Below the pieces are notes generated by a model. That model had not been told where the DNA came from. It was given only the letters and a program-made list of their open reading frames with translations, and did no database searches. Below, piece after piece: positions 44,478-52,677 of a stretch of 64,000 nucleotides of DNA (position 1 is its first letter; each line of letters begins with the position of its first letter). A program made the position numbers and the translations under genes. Source of the stretch: Halobacillus campisalis (GTDB taxonomy: Bacteria; Bacillota; Bacilli; Bacillales; Halobacillaceae); the NCBI RefSeq assembly GCF_030345335.1, contig NZ_JAPVRC010000002.1:310001-374000 (forward strand), read 5' to 3'.

Positions 44478-44743
44478 GCTGACGTTGTTTATCCGTTTTG
44501 TTTCATCTGGAGCTGTGACAGTAAGAAAATATTCTTATATAAGTAGTCTGATTTAATTATATGGAAAAGACGAATTTGAAATGCGTAATAAGGAAGTTAT
44601 AAATATTAAAACATTCCTGGATTTATAGAATCCATTAATTATAAATTCCAAGGTTAAGGAGAGTGGCAATGGGTGCAGTGTAAAGGGGAACATCCGGATA
44701 TTCCCTGTTCTGCCCTGATGCGCTGACGGTTTCTTACAACACC
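44478..44743. other. Intergenic, nothing recognised
   Basis: A+T-rich sequence upstream of the truncated hypothetical gene; it probably holds that gene's promoter, but no clear site was found. Confidence 0.35.
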
Positions 44744-44770
44744 AAAAAGCCACTGCTTGCAAGCAGTGGC
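44744..44770 (-). terminator. Terminator of sodC
   Basis: GCCACTGCTTGCAAGCAGTGGC is a perfect 22-nt palindrome (44749-44770) and is followed on the minus strand by TTTTTGG. Confidence 0.85.
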
Positions 44771-44781
44771 CGTTCATCAAA

Positions 44782-45393
44782 TTATTCAATAACTCCACAG
44801 GCTATACGACTCCCTGCGTCTCCGGATGGTTGTGATTCATTATCATCAGGTTTTTCATGAATAACAAGGGCAGTCCCATCTCCATCTAGCAGGGACATAT
44901 CTTCCCCGGTGTTTAATGTGACGCCTTCTGCTGTGACTTCTTCATCCACAGTCCCATCTTCATCTGCTGTAACATTAGGCAGGTCACCCGCATGAGGACC
45001 ATCTTCGGATTCTGTGCCGTGACTTACATCATCCGGGTTGAAATGACTGCCAGCCGACTCAAAATCTGGCTCTTCACACAAACCAGCTTCGTGAATATGA
45101 AATCCATGGTCTCCTTCAGGAATTCCTTCAGCCTGTAAATGGATAAGTACCCCGTCTTCCTGTTCCATTAATTCCGCTGAACCTGCAGCATTCCCTTCAC
45201 TGGTCCTCAGCTCAACGGCTGCCATATCATTAGAACCGGACTCCTCTGCTTCATCAGTATTTGCTTGTTGTTCCTGAGAGGTGTTTTCATCTCCTGTATC
45301 CGGTGCGTCTGATTGAGTGTCATCCCCACTGTTGCAGGCGGCCAAAAGTAAAGAAAGCGCCAGGGACATAAATAATAGTATCCATTTATTCAT
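44782..45393 (-). CDS. sodC: Cu/Zn superoxide dismutase-like lipoprotein
   Basis: This 203-residue lipoprotein (signal MNKWILLFMSLALSLLLAAC, lipidated Cys20) has a long acidic linker (residues 21-55) and a Cu/Zn SOD domain: GFHIHEAGLC, SAGSHFNPDD, GPHAGDLPN, and the C-terminal GSRIACGVIE. Most metal-ligand His residues (the HIH pair, HFNP, PHAGD and LVIHEKPDD) are present, so activity is plausible, unlike B. subtilis YojM which has lost copper ligands. It sits on the outer membrane face and removes superoxide. The acidity suits a saline habitat. AAAGGAG precedes the ATG. Confidence 0.92.
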   Translation of the reverse strand: MNKWILLFMSLALSLLLAACNSGDDTQSDAPDTGDENTSQEQQANTDEAEESGSNDMAAVELRTSEGNAAGSAELMEQEDGVLIHLQAEGIPEGDHGFHIHEAGLCEEPDFESAGSHFNPDDVSHGTESEDGPHAGDLPNVTADEDGTVDEEVTAEGVTLNTGEDMSLLDGDGTALVIHEKPDDNESQPSGDAGSRIACGVIE

Positions 45394-45824
45394 GAGAAAA
45401 CTCCTTTAATCGTAGTGTAAATTTAATTGACGCTGAATGTTCCATATAAACCTATATTTTACAAATTATATCTTTTTGACTATATAGAAAATCCTTTAAT
45501 TTTCATAAAAGTTAATATATAGTAATAATTAGAACATTCTAATTATTTACTTAAATTATACTAACTGGTCAGTATGTTGATGAACCATTCTGTATGGCTA
45601 AGTAAAAAGTTTGTATGGCTTTCTATAAATGGTGATTCGTTGACAGGGGAGGGTACATGCTCTAATACTTCCTGGTTTCGTCATTATCATCATCAGGGTG
45701 GCTCAAAATTTCCTCGACCTTCTAGCACTATTCGTGAAGAAAGATTTAACATTTCTTATTTTAAATACACACTTGTCGATTATTGAAAGCGCTATCAATA
45801 TATCGTGAAACCTGGGGGGATATG
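45394..45824. promoter_or_regulatory. Divergent control region with two dyad operators
   Basis: A perfect inverted repeat with 11-nt arms AATAATTAGAA around CA lies at 45524-45547. Eleven bases further, ATACTAACTGGTCAGTAT (45558-45575) is an 8-of-9 dyad of the TetR-family operator type. They lie between sodC (minus) and the SDR/acyl-CoA ligase genes (plus). A 70-codon open frame covering 45574-45786 has no support. Confidence 0.55.
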
Positions 45825-46577
45825 ATGAGGCTGGATAAAAGGAATGCGATTATAACGGGAGGAGCGAGTGGAATTGGACGAGCTACGGCATTATTGATGG
45901 CAAAAGAGGGGGCGTCCGTGCTCGTCTGTGACCGTAATCAAAAGCAAGGAGAAGAAACGGTGCGATTGATTGAAGCCGGGGGAGGCGAAGCTCTGTTTCA
46001 TGAGGTAGATGTGGCGAAAGAAGAAAGTGTTAAAAGAGTCATTTCATATGCAGAACACAACCTCGGAAGTATTGATGTACTGTTCAATAATGCAGGCGTT
46101 GGAGGTGAGGAGAAGAAACTGCATGAATTGACTGAAGAAGAATGGGATTACGTCGTTGACATAAATTTAAAGGGCGTGTTCTTTGGGTTGAAGCATGCTG
46201 TACCTTTCATGATGGAACAGAAGAAGGGTACGATCATTAATACCTCCAGTTTGCTTGGTTTTAAAGGTAAAAAAAGAGTAGGACCATACAATGCTTCTAA
46301 ATCCGGGGTCGTGACGCTTACAAAAAATGCCGCTTTAGAGTATGGAAGGTATGGAGTTCGTGTCAACGCTGTGGCTCCAGGCGTCATCGATACAGCAATA
46401 GTGGATGGCTGGAAACAAGATGAAAGAAAATGGGAGCTTATATCGGCTGCCAACGCCATGGGACGTATCGGTAAACCAGAAGAAGTAGCAGAAGCGGTAG
46501 TATTTTTGGCCTCTGATCAATCTTCCTATATAACAGGCGAAACGTTGATGGTAGACGGGGGAGGTCTTACATTTTAA
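45825..46577 (+). CDS. Short-chain dehydrogenase/reductase
   Basis: This 250-residue classical SDR has [32 protein letters not shown] (dinucleotide binding, residues 7-38; the Asp after strand 2 favours NAD), NNAGVGG, the Ser of INTSSLLG, the catalytic YNASKSG (Tyr-x3-Lys) and the C-terminal [17 protein letters not shown] precedes two adjacent ATG codons at 45822 and 45825; the second has better spacing. With an acyl-CoA ligase gene 51 bases downstream, it is likely a 3-hydroxyacyl or alcohol dehydrogenase of fatty acid or related carbon use. Confidence 0.85.
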   Translation: MRLDKRNAIITGGASGIGRATALLMAKEGASVLVCDRNQKQGEETVRLIEAGGGEALFHEVDVAKEESVKRVISYAEHNLGSIDVLFNNAGVGGEEKKLHELTEEEWDYVVDINLKGVFFGLKHAVPFMMEQKKGTIINTSSLLGFKGKKRVGPYNASKSGVVTLTKNAALEYGRYGVRVNAVAPGVIDTAIVDGWKQDERKWELISAANAMGRIGKPEEVAEAVVFLASDQSSYITGETLMVDGGGLTF

Positions 46578-46628
46578 AAACTCCAAGAACATTTAACATG
46601 CTTAATTTATAAAAGGAGGAATCATGAA

Positions 46629-48239
46629 ATGAACCAAGTATGGAAAGAGCATTACCCAAGCCATATCCGAACAGAAGTTGAAATTCCTAATGTCCCTCTT
46701 ACTAATTTATTACAGCAAACCGTTCAGCAGTATCCTGACCAGCCTGCTTTATCTTTTTATGGAAATGAAACAAGCTATAGTACCCTGGCGGTTCAGACCG
46801 CCGCTTTTGCAGCATCTTTACAGGATGCAGGGGGTAAAAAAGGAGACCGGGTGGCCATAATGCTGCCGAATTGTCCGCACTATGTAATCAGCTATTACGG
46901 CACTTTACAGGCGGGAGCTGTTGTCACTCAAGTGAATCCTATGCTGGTTGATCGTGAACTTCAGCATATTTTAGTAGATTCTGGTGCCGAAACAATAGTC
47001 ATATATGCTCCGCTTCTGCCAGTTTTAGATAAAATCAAAGAGCAAACATCGATTAAAAATGTAATCGTAGTGCAGTTAGGAGAGGAAAATGAGTTTCCAG
47101 AGGATGTGGCGGAGTTCACTTCCTTCTTAAAAAGAGCTCCCGGTAGTCCGGAACCAGTTGAAATTGAGCCTGGTGAAGATTTAGCCGTATTGCAATATAC
47201 TGGAGGAACGACCGGTCGTTCTAAAGGGGCGATGTTGACTCATCGAAACCTCGTTGCTAATGTCGTTCAGACCTATGAATATTTTAAGGACGAAATGGAA
47301 ATGGGAAAGGAACGATGTTTGACAGTCATTCCTTTATTCCACGTGTTCGGTATGACATCATGCATGAACCTGTCGATTTTCTCAGGAGCCACTAGTATTT
47401 TACTGCCACGATTCGAATTACAAGAAGTACTCGAAACGATAAAAAAAGAACAGCCCACCATGTTTCCAGGAGTACCTACCATGTATGTCGGGATCACTAG
47501 CCATCCACAAGCTGAAGATTATGGCATAGAGAGCATCAATGTATGTAATAGCGGCAGTGCGCCAATGCCACAGGAATTGATGAGAAGTTTTGAAGCTAAG
47601 ACTGGTGCCCGTGTTTTTGAAGGATATGGGCTCTCGGAAACAGCACCAGTCACTCACTGCAATCCATTATTCGGGGAAAGGAAACCGGGCAGCGTCGGAA
47701 TAGGTGTTCCCTCTACTGATTATAAAATTGTCGATGTAGAAACGGGCACGGAAGAATTGCCTGTTGGAGAACAAGGGGAAGTGGTTATCCGTGGGCCTCA
47801 AGTAATGAAAGGCTACTGGCAAATGGAAGAAGAAACTAAGATCGCCCTGCGAGATGGGTGGTTGTACACTGGAGATATCGGAAGGATGGACGATGAAGGC
47901 TACCTTTATATCGTAGACCGGAAAAAGGACATCATTATCGCCAGCGGATTCAACGTCTATCCGAGGGAAGTCGAGGAAGTACTGTATGAACATCCGGATA
48001 TCCAGGAAGCTGTCGTCATTGGCATTCCTGATGAATATCGCGGGGAAAGTGTAAAAGCTGTGCTCGTTCTAAAAGAAGGGCGGAAAGCTACAGAAGAAGA
48101 ATTGATTTCGTATTGCCGTCACAATATGGCTGCCTACCGTGTCCCGAAAGAGATTGAATTTCGAACGGAGCTTCCGAAGACGAATGTAGGGAAGATCTTA
48201 AGACGTACGATACGCGAAGAGTCATCACGTAAAGTGTGA
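46629..48239 (+). CDS. Long-chain fatty acid--CoA ligase
   Basis: This 536-residue AMP-forming ligase activates a carboxylic acid to the acyl-CoA. The AMP-binding signature LQYTGGTTGRSKGAMLTHRN is near residue 190, with VIPLFHVFGM, GYGLSETAPVTHCNP, GWLYTGDIGRMDDEGYLYIVDRKKDIIIASGFNVYPREVEE, and the C-terminal catalytic Lys in LPKTNVGKILRR. The sequence is closest to LcfA/FadD-type ligases. AAAGGAGGA precedes the ATG. It is the second gene of the SDR operon and ends before a strong terminator. Chain-length preference cannot be read. Confidence 0.9.
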   Translation: MNQVWKEHYPSHIRTEVEIPNVPLTNLLQQTVQQYPDQPALSFYGNETSYSTLAVQTAAFAASLQDAGGKKGDRVAIMLPNCPHYVISYYGTLQAGAVVTQVNPMLVDRELQHILVDSGAETIVIYAPLLPVLDKIKEQTSIKNVIVVQLGEENEFPEDVAEFTSFLKRAPGSPEPVEIEPGEDLAVLQYTGGTTGRSKGAMLTHRNLVANVVQTYEYFKDEMEMGKERCLTVIPLFHVFGMTSCMNLSIFSGATSILLPRFELQEVLETIKKEQPTMFPGVPTMYVGITSHPQAEDYGIESINVCNSGSAPMPQELMRSFEAKTGARVFEGYGLSETAPVTHCNPLFGERKPGSVGIGVPSTDYKIVDVETGTEELPVGEQGEVVIRGPQVMKGYWQMEEETKIALRDGWLYTGDIGRMDDEGYLYIVDRKKDIIIASGFNVYPREVEEVLYEHPDIQEAVVIGIPDEYRGESVKAVLVLKEGRKATEEELISYCRHNMAAYRVPKEIEFRTELPKTNVGKILRRTIREESSRKV

Positions 48240-48276
48240 TCGGCTCCACTTCCACTCTCTATAGTTAGACTTGTAA

Positions 48277-48312
48277 TCCCATGAGTTAGTTAGAACTCAT
48301 GGGAGTTTTTTT
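48277..48312 (+). terminator. Rho-independent terminator
   Basis: TCCCATGAGTT pairs with AACTCATGGGA across AGTTAG and seven T residues follow, shortly after the acyl-CoA ligase gene. Confidence 0.9.
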
Positions 48313-48575
48313 AATTAACTATGTTAAAAATCGTTGTTAGTTTTTCATAATAGAATTAATGAATGATACGGCAGGATAGTTGAAGACTAATCTTCAAGAA
48401 TTCTTCTGCCCCTTCATCGTAATGAGTAGAAGGTAGTTTTAGGAAGGGGCTCGTTTTCTAAAGCCGCCATTTCGACATACAAAAGTCTTGAACTTGAATA
48501 TTCATATAAGCTCCCTTTTCTTGAGCAGATTAGAGGTGTTTTAGGAGGTTTCCGTGACTAAGAATAGAGTTTGAA

Positions 48576-48689
48576 GGTCCGGGAAATCACTCGCTTTCCA
48601 TGGGCGTACGGTGAGCTTCCTCGGGCTAACGCCCTTCGGGATCTCACCCTGTACTGTTCTCCCATAGGAGTCTCGCAATTTCCCGGACC
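48576..48689 (+). repeat. Large hairpin repeat, class GGTCCGGG (copy G)
   Basis: This 114-nt hairpin is almost identical to the copy at 6659-6772, with outer arms GGTCCGGGAAAT and ATTTCCCGGACC. Confidence 0.87.
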
Positions 48690-48845
48690 CTCTTGCCGAT
48701 TGAAGAATAACGGAAACATCTTATGGGAATGCTTCACGAGAAGAAGAGCTTCTTTTAAGTGAGAACAATACAGTTGGTGCCTTATTTTAGTACCACCTAA
48801 GGAAGACTCAAACTTCAATGCAACGGATCCGTTCATTCTATCTCG

Positions 48846-48905
48846 ACTGTGGGGAAGCTCGCCAGTTCCCCCACAAAAAAAGCGAGCAGCTTCTCAACCA
48901 CCCCT
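48846..48905 (-). repeat. Half hairpin repeat (copy H)
   Basis: The sequence is the complement of the 5' half of a copy-F-like hairpin (GGGGTGGTTGAGAAGCTGC, then GCTTTTTTTGTGGGGGAACT). The 3' half is missing and a T-run has expanded. Confidence 0.65.
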
Positions 48906-49026
48906 GACTCTTAATACGGCATCGAAACCAGGTTATTTCGAAACCAAGTCTTCCACAATCCGTCCATATCATTGACTAATACTCTTATAAAGAATCAGCA
49001 ACGCAGTTTACCATAACTATTAATTT

Positions 49027-49058
49027 AAAAAAACCACCGGGAATCATGCTCCCGGTGG
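49027..49058 (-). terminator. Terminator of the CAP-domain gene
   Basis: CCACCGGG pairs with CCCGGTGG around 49034-49058; on the minus strand seven T residues follow. Confidence 0.88.
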
Positions 49059-49078
49059 GTGTGTCAAAAAATATTATA

Positions 49079-49897
49079 TTATTTAGCGATGAACATTTGC
49101 GTCCAGTAGTTACCGTCTTCAGCGTGACCTACACCAATATGAGTAAAGGATGAGTTCATGATGTTTTCACGGTGACCTTGGCTGTTCATCCATCCTTGAA
49201 CAACCTGCTCTGGAGAAGTTTGTCCCATAGCAATGTTTTCTCCTGCAGTTGTATAGTCAATTCCATATGCATTCATCATATCAAACGGTGATCCATAAGT
49301 CGGGCTATTGTGTGAGAAGTAATTATTTTGCTGCATGTCTAGAGATTTATCTTTAGCTACTGCACTAAGTTCTGTATCTAATTCAAGCGGCTGCAGTCCT
49401 TGCTTCGCACGCTCTTCATTAGTTAGTTCGACTACTTGCTGCTCAAAAGCGGAAACTTCTGATCCTTCATCAGCTTGTTCTGTAGTCTCTTCTTGTGGAG
49501 CAGCTTCTTGAGTAGACTGCTCTTCGGCTGGCTGTTCAGCCGGTTGTTCTTCAGCTTGAGGCTTTTCTACTGGAGCTTCAGCATGCTCCTCGGCTTGAGG
49601 CTGTTCAGCTGGAGCTTCGGCAGGTTCCTCAGCTTGAGGTTTTTCGTCAGCTTCAGCCGGCTGTGGAGTTCCTTGCTGAAGTTGATCAAACAAAGACTGA
49701 ATGTCAATGGCTTGGAAGTTATTCGATTTTAGTGCTTCCTCATTTTGATTGACCCAATCGTAAACACCTTCTATATTAAAGGATTTTGTCTCAACCTTAA
49801 ACCCTTGGCTATCTCCTGCAGATGCTAAAGAAGTAGCTGGAGCTGCTAGTAAGGACAGGGCAAGAGCTCCTGAAACAATCAATGACTTTTTCTTCAT
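49079..49897 (-). CDS. Secreted CAP-domain (YkwD-type) protein
   Basis: This 272-residue exported protein has a signal peptide (residues 1-26, ending SLASA), a spacer, a Pro-Ala-Glu-Gln repeat tract (about residues 78-140, units like PAEAPAEQPQAEE) and a C-terminal CAP/SCP domain (FEQQVVELTNEERAKQGLQPLELDTELSAVA..., YFSHNSPTYGSPFDMM, AGENIAMGQTSPEQVVQGWMNSQGHRENIMNSSFTHIGVGH). The CAP active-site His/Glu residues are present. Homologues are found in spore coats and the cell surface; the role is uncertain. The repeat tract is very acidic. AGGAGG precedes the ATG. Confidence 0.9.
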   Translation of the reverse strand: MKKKSLIVSGALALSLLAAPATSLASAGDSQGFKVETKSFNIEGVYDWVNQNEEALKSNNFQAIDIQSLFDQLQQGTPQPAEADEKPQAEEPAEAPAEQPQAEEHAEAPVEKPQAEEQPAEQPAEEQSTQEAAPQEETTEQADEGSEVSAFEQQVVELTNEERAKQGLQPLELDTELSAVAKDKSLDMQQNNYFSHNSPTYGSPFDMMNAYGIDYTTAGENIAMGQTSPEQVVQGWMNSQGHRENIMNSSFTHIGVGHAEDGNYWTQMFIAK

Positions 49898-50449
49898 AGA
49901 CTTGATTCCTCCTAAAAAGTTTTTTGTTTTTTCAACAACTTCATCCTACCATCTGTTTTTTGTAATATTAGTGGATATTAATGGAAAGGGAAGAGATCCC
50001 GGCTTATTAAGGGGCAATTGGGTGTGATTTTTCCGTATAGGGCAGGGTAAGTCCTTGGATTGCAAAGGATTACCTGAATTTTCTGTAGTTGAGAACATCA
50101 TGACATATTGGAAGATTCATGTTTTGGTAGATAAATATTAACAAATCACTAGACTTGACAGACTTCAAATTGATGGGAGAAGTTTACGAATGTTACTTGT
50201 ATGTTACAAAGGTTACGCGTATATAAAATCCTAAGGGGAATTTTGTATAATTAAATGCGATTTGAAGCAACTCCAATTATTACCCCGGAAATAATTGCGA
50301 ATTTCCTATAAATAGACAATAATTTACCGTATGTTAAAAAACATACTGTTCTTTACACATGTTTTGTCGTAATACTTTAGATATAGTATAGTATCAGTAA
50401 GTATGAGTTTTCAGAAAATAGTGTTTTTTAGAAATGAGGGGTGTGACGA
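49898..50449 (+). promoter_or_regulatory. Long leader/promoter region of the yeaC operon
   Basis: The stretch is A+T-rich without a gene. A candidate sigma-A promoter is TTGTCG (50364-50369), 17-base spacer, TATAGT (50387-50392). No hairpin or known riboswitch was recognised. Confidence 0.45.
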
Positions 50450-51415
50450 ATGAGTAGCCAAACGGTTTTATATCAACCAAAGATTTCAGAAGTTTTGAGG
50501 AATATTAATAAAGTTATTATAGGTAAAGACGAAGAAGCGCTTTTAAGTATAGTAGCTTTGTTGGCGAAAGGTCATGTTTTATTGGAAGATGTCCCTGGAG
50601 TTGGGAAAACGATGCTCGTCCGCACTTTAGCGAAGTCCCTTGACTGCGACTTTAAACGTATTCAATTTACCCCCGATTTACTGCCTTCCGATGTAACAGG
50701 AGTTTCAATATACAATCCGAAAACGTTAGAGTTCGAATTTCGGTCAGGTCCTATATTAGGGAATATAGTGTTAGCTGATGAAATCAATCGTACTTCTCCT
50801 AAAACCCAATCCTCTCTATTGGAAGGGATGGAAGAAACGAGCATTACAGTAGAAGGGGAAGCCGTTCCATTAAAGAAGCCTTTTTTCGTCATGGCGACAC
50901 AGAACCCGATTGAATATGAAGGGACTTATCCTCTTCCTGAAGCACAGCTGGACCGCTTTTTGCTGAAATTGAAAATGGGCTACCCCTCAGCTAAGCAAGA
51001 AATGGAGATGCTCAATCGTACCTCAAGGACCCATCCGATCCACGAAGTACAAGCTGTGTTGAGTCGAGAAGAGCTCGTGGCTCTTCAAGATAAGGTTGAA
51101 GAAGTTTACGTGGATTCTACTGTTACTCGTTACATCGTCGACTTAGTCAGAGGAACGAGGAATGATGAAGGAGTTTATTTAGGTGTCAGTCCCCGAGGTT
51201 CAATCGCATTGATGAAAGCGGCAAAGGCGTACGCATTTATCAGGGACCGTGACTACGTATTGCCGGATGATATAAAGTACTTAGCTCCATTTGTTCTTTC
51301 CCACCGCATGATTTTGACTTCTGAGGCGAAATTTGAAGGCAGCTCTGCGGAAGATATTATTGCCGGTGTTCTGTCCAAACTCTCAGTTCCTGTACAGAGG
51401 AATGTGAGTGAATGA
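50450..51415 (+). CDS. yeaC: MoxR-family AAA+ ATPase
   Basis: This 321-residue ATPase has Walker A EDVPGVGKTMLVRTLA (about residue 46), Walker B NIVLADEINRTSPKTQSSLLEGMEE, sensor 1 FFVMATQNPIEYEGTYPLPEAQLDRFLLK and a C-terminal lid with VSPRGSIALMKAAKAYAF. MoxR proteins act as chaperones or activators for neighbouring VWA/DUF58 proteins. It overlaps the DUF58 gene by four bases and leads a three-gene operon conserved in B. subtilis as yeaC-yeaD-yebA just upstream of guaA. Confidence 0.92.
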   Translation: MSSQTVLYQPKISEVLRNINKVIIGKDEEALLSIVALLAKGHVLLEDVPGVGKTMLVRTLAKSLDCDFKRIQFTPDLLPSDVTGVSIYNPKTLEFEFRSGPILGNIVLADEINRTSPKTQSSLLEGMEETSITVEGEAVPLKKPFFVMATQNPIEYEGTYPLPEAQLDRFLLKLKMGYPSAKQEMEMLNRTSRTHPIHEVQAVLSREELVALQDKVEEVYVDSTVTRYIVDLVRGTRNDEGVYLGVSPRGSIALMKAAKAYAFIRDRDYVLPDDIKYLAPFVLSHRMILTSEAKFEGSSAEDIIAGVLSKLSVPVQRNVSE

Positions 51416-52677
51416 AACAGCCCCTCCACTTTACTGCCAGGATCGTGATCGTTTCCCTTCTATTCATAGTGTTGTTTTCTTATGCGATGTTTCAAGGAGG
51501 ATTTGTTAGCTGGTTTCTATTTTACAGCTTTCTGCCTTTTCTTATTTACATGATCGCCCTTACGTTTTACCCGATTGACAAGTGGGATGTCAGTCGTAAG
51601 TTATCGAAGAGACTGGCAACAGCCGGGGAAACTGTGAAAGTGGACGTTATGATCGATAGAGGGTTTCCTTTTCCACTCTATTATTGTGTGATCGAGGAGT
51701 ATTTTCCGACCTCCTTAATGAAGAAAGACCTCCACTTTGAAAAATACCGACATATGGGTGAAAAGGGTTACCTGGACGAGGCGAGGCAAGTGAAGAAAAT
51801 ATCATTTCCATGGTTCAACCGCCATATAAGTTATGATTATGAATTAGAAAAGTTACCGAGGGGAGAACACCAATTCCGTGCTTTGCGTGTGAAAACAGGG
51901 GATTTTTTTGGTTTCATCAAGAAAGAGTACGTATTTAAATTGGATAATCATCTTCTCGTCTTTCCTTATGAAAGGCCGGTTCATTTAAAGGAGCGAGCGT
52001 ACAGCTTTGAGCAAGGGGCCAGTCCTTCCTTTAAATTGAATGAAAAAAATACAAACATCGTTTCAGGTGTGAGGGAGTATGTACCGGGTGACCGCTTTTC
52101 GTGGATCGACTGGAAAACGACAGCTAAGAGCAATCAAATGATGACGAAAGAGTTTGAACAGGAAAAAAGCGTTGATATGATGATTATTCTAAATGCTGTT
52201 CATGAAGATTCCGCTACTCCTTTAAGCTTTGAAGGGGCTGTAGAGTTCACTGCCTCATTACATGAAGAATTGCACACGAAATCATCCCAGGTCGCTTTCA
52301 TAAGTCTAGGTGATGGAAGAAGATATTTTCCTTTCCACCATGATCAAAAACATAGAGATATGATCCGCCGTCATTTAGCTGAAATTAAACCGATAGGGAA
52401 AACTCCTTTTGCTCAACAACTAGAAAGAGAGCGGGCTCAGCTGCCAGCGGGGATGGTTGTACTGATCGTCAGTCACCATTTGGATGCGCAAATGCTGGAA
52501 AGCCTCACACGATTAGCTCAAAAAAGTAAACGAGTAGTTTTCTTTTACGTACAGCCTCACGAGCATCTGGATTTCAAGCAGCACAAGCTGGTCAAACAGC
52601 TCAACAATAAAGGAATAGTTGTAAATGTCCTTTCTGAAGAAGAACTGACGAAGAGAGAATTTGAGGTGAATACATAA
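51412..52677 (+). CDS. yeaD: DUF58 domain protein
   Basis: This 421-residue protein has two N-terminal membrane segments (residues 8-50) and a cytoplasmic DUF58/VWA-like region marked by VREYVPGDRFSWIDWKTTAKSNQMMTKEFEQE near residue 220, the hallmark of the family, and MMIILNAV with a VWA-like strand. It is a probable partner of the MoxR ATPase and the membrane transglutaminase-like protein. It overlaps both neighbours by one to four bases. The exact role is unknown; related operons affect cell-envelope integrity. Confidence 0.9.
   Translation: MKQPLHFTARIVIVSLLFIVLFSYAMFQGGFVSWFLFYSFLPFLIYMIALTFYPIDKWDVSRKLSKRLATAGETVKVDVMIDRGFPFPLYYCVIEEYFPTSLMKKDLHFEKYRHMGEKGYLDEARQVKKISFPWFNRHISYDYELEKLPRGEHQFRALRVKTGDFFGFIKKEYVFKLDNHLLVFPYERPVHLKERAYSFEQGASPSFKLNEKNTNIVSGVREYVPGDRFSWIDWKTTAKSNQMMTKEFEQEKSVDMMIILNAVHEDSATPLSFEGAVEFTASLHEELHTKSSQVAFISLGDGRRYFPFHHDQKHRDMIRRHLAEIKPIGKTPFAQQLERERAQLPAGMVVLIVSHHLDAQMLESLTRLAQKSKRVVFFYVQPHEHLDFKQHKLVKQLNNKGIVVNVLSEEELTKREFEVNT

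Larger units (their letters stand above)
48332..49003. repeat. Interspersed element, copy 5: nested and rearranged
   Basis: The left end CGTTGTTAGTTTTTCATAA and block GGCAGGATAGTTGAAGACT are plus-oriented. A GGTCCGGG-type unit beginning near TTGAATATTCATATAAGCTC (48496) follows. Near 48846 a half hairpin of the GGGGTGGCTGGG type runs in the minus orientation to a minus-oriented end (48983-49003). This looks like one element inserted in another. Confidence 0.65.

Noticed and set aside
45574-45786. 70-codon frame upstream of the SDR gene
   Set aside because: It begins within the TetR-type dyad, has no ribosome binding site and is low-complexity in composition.
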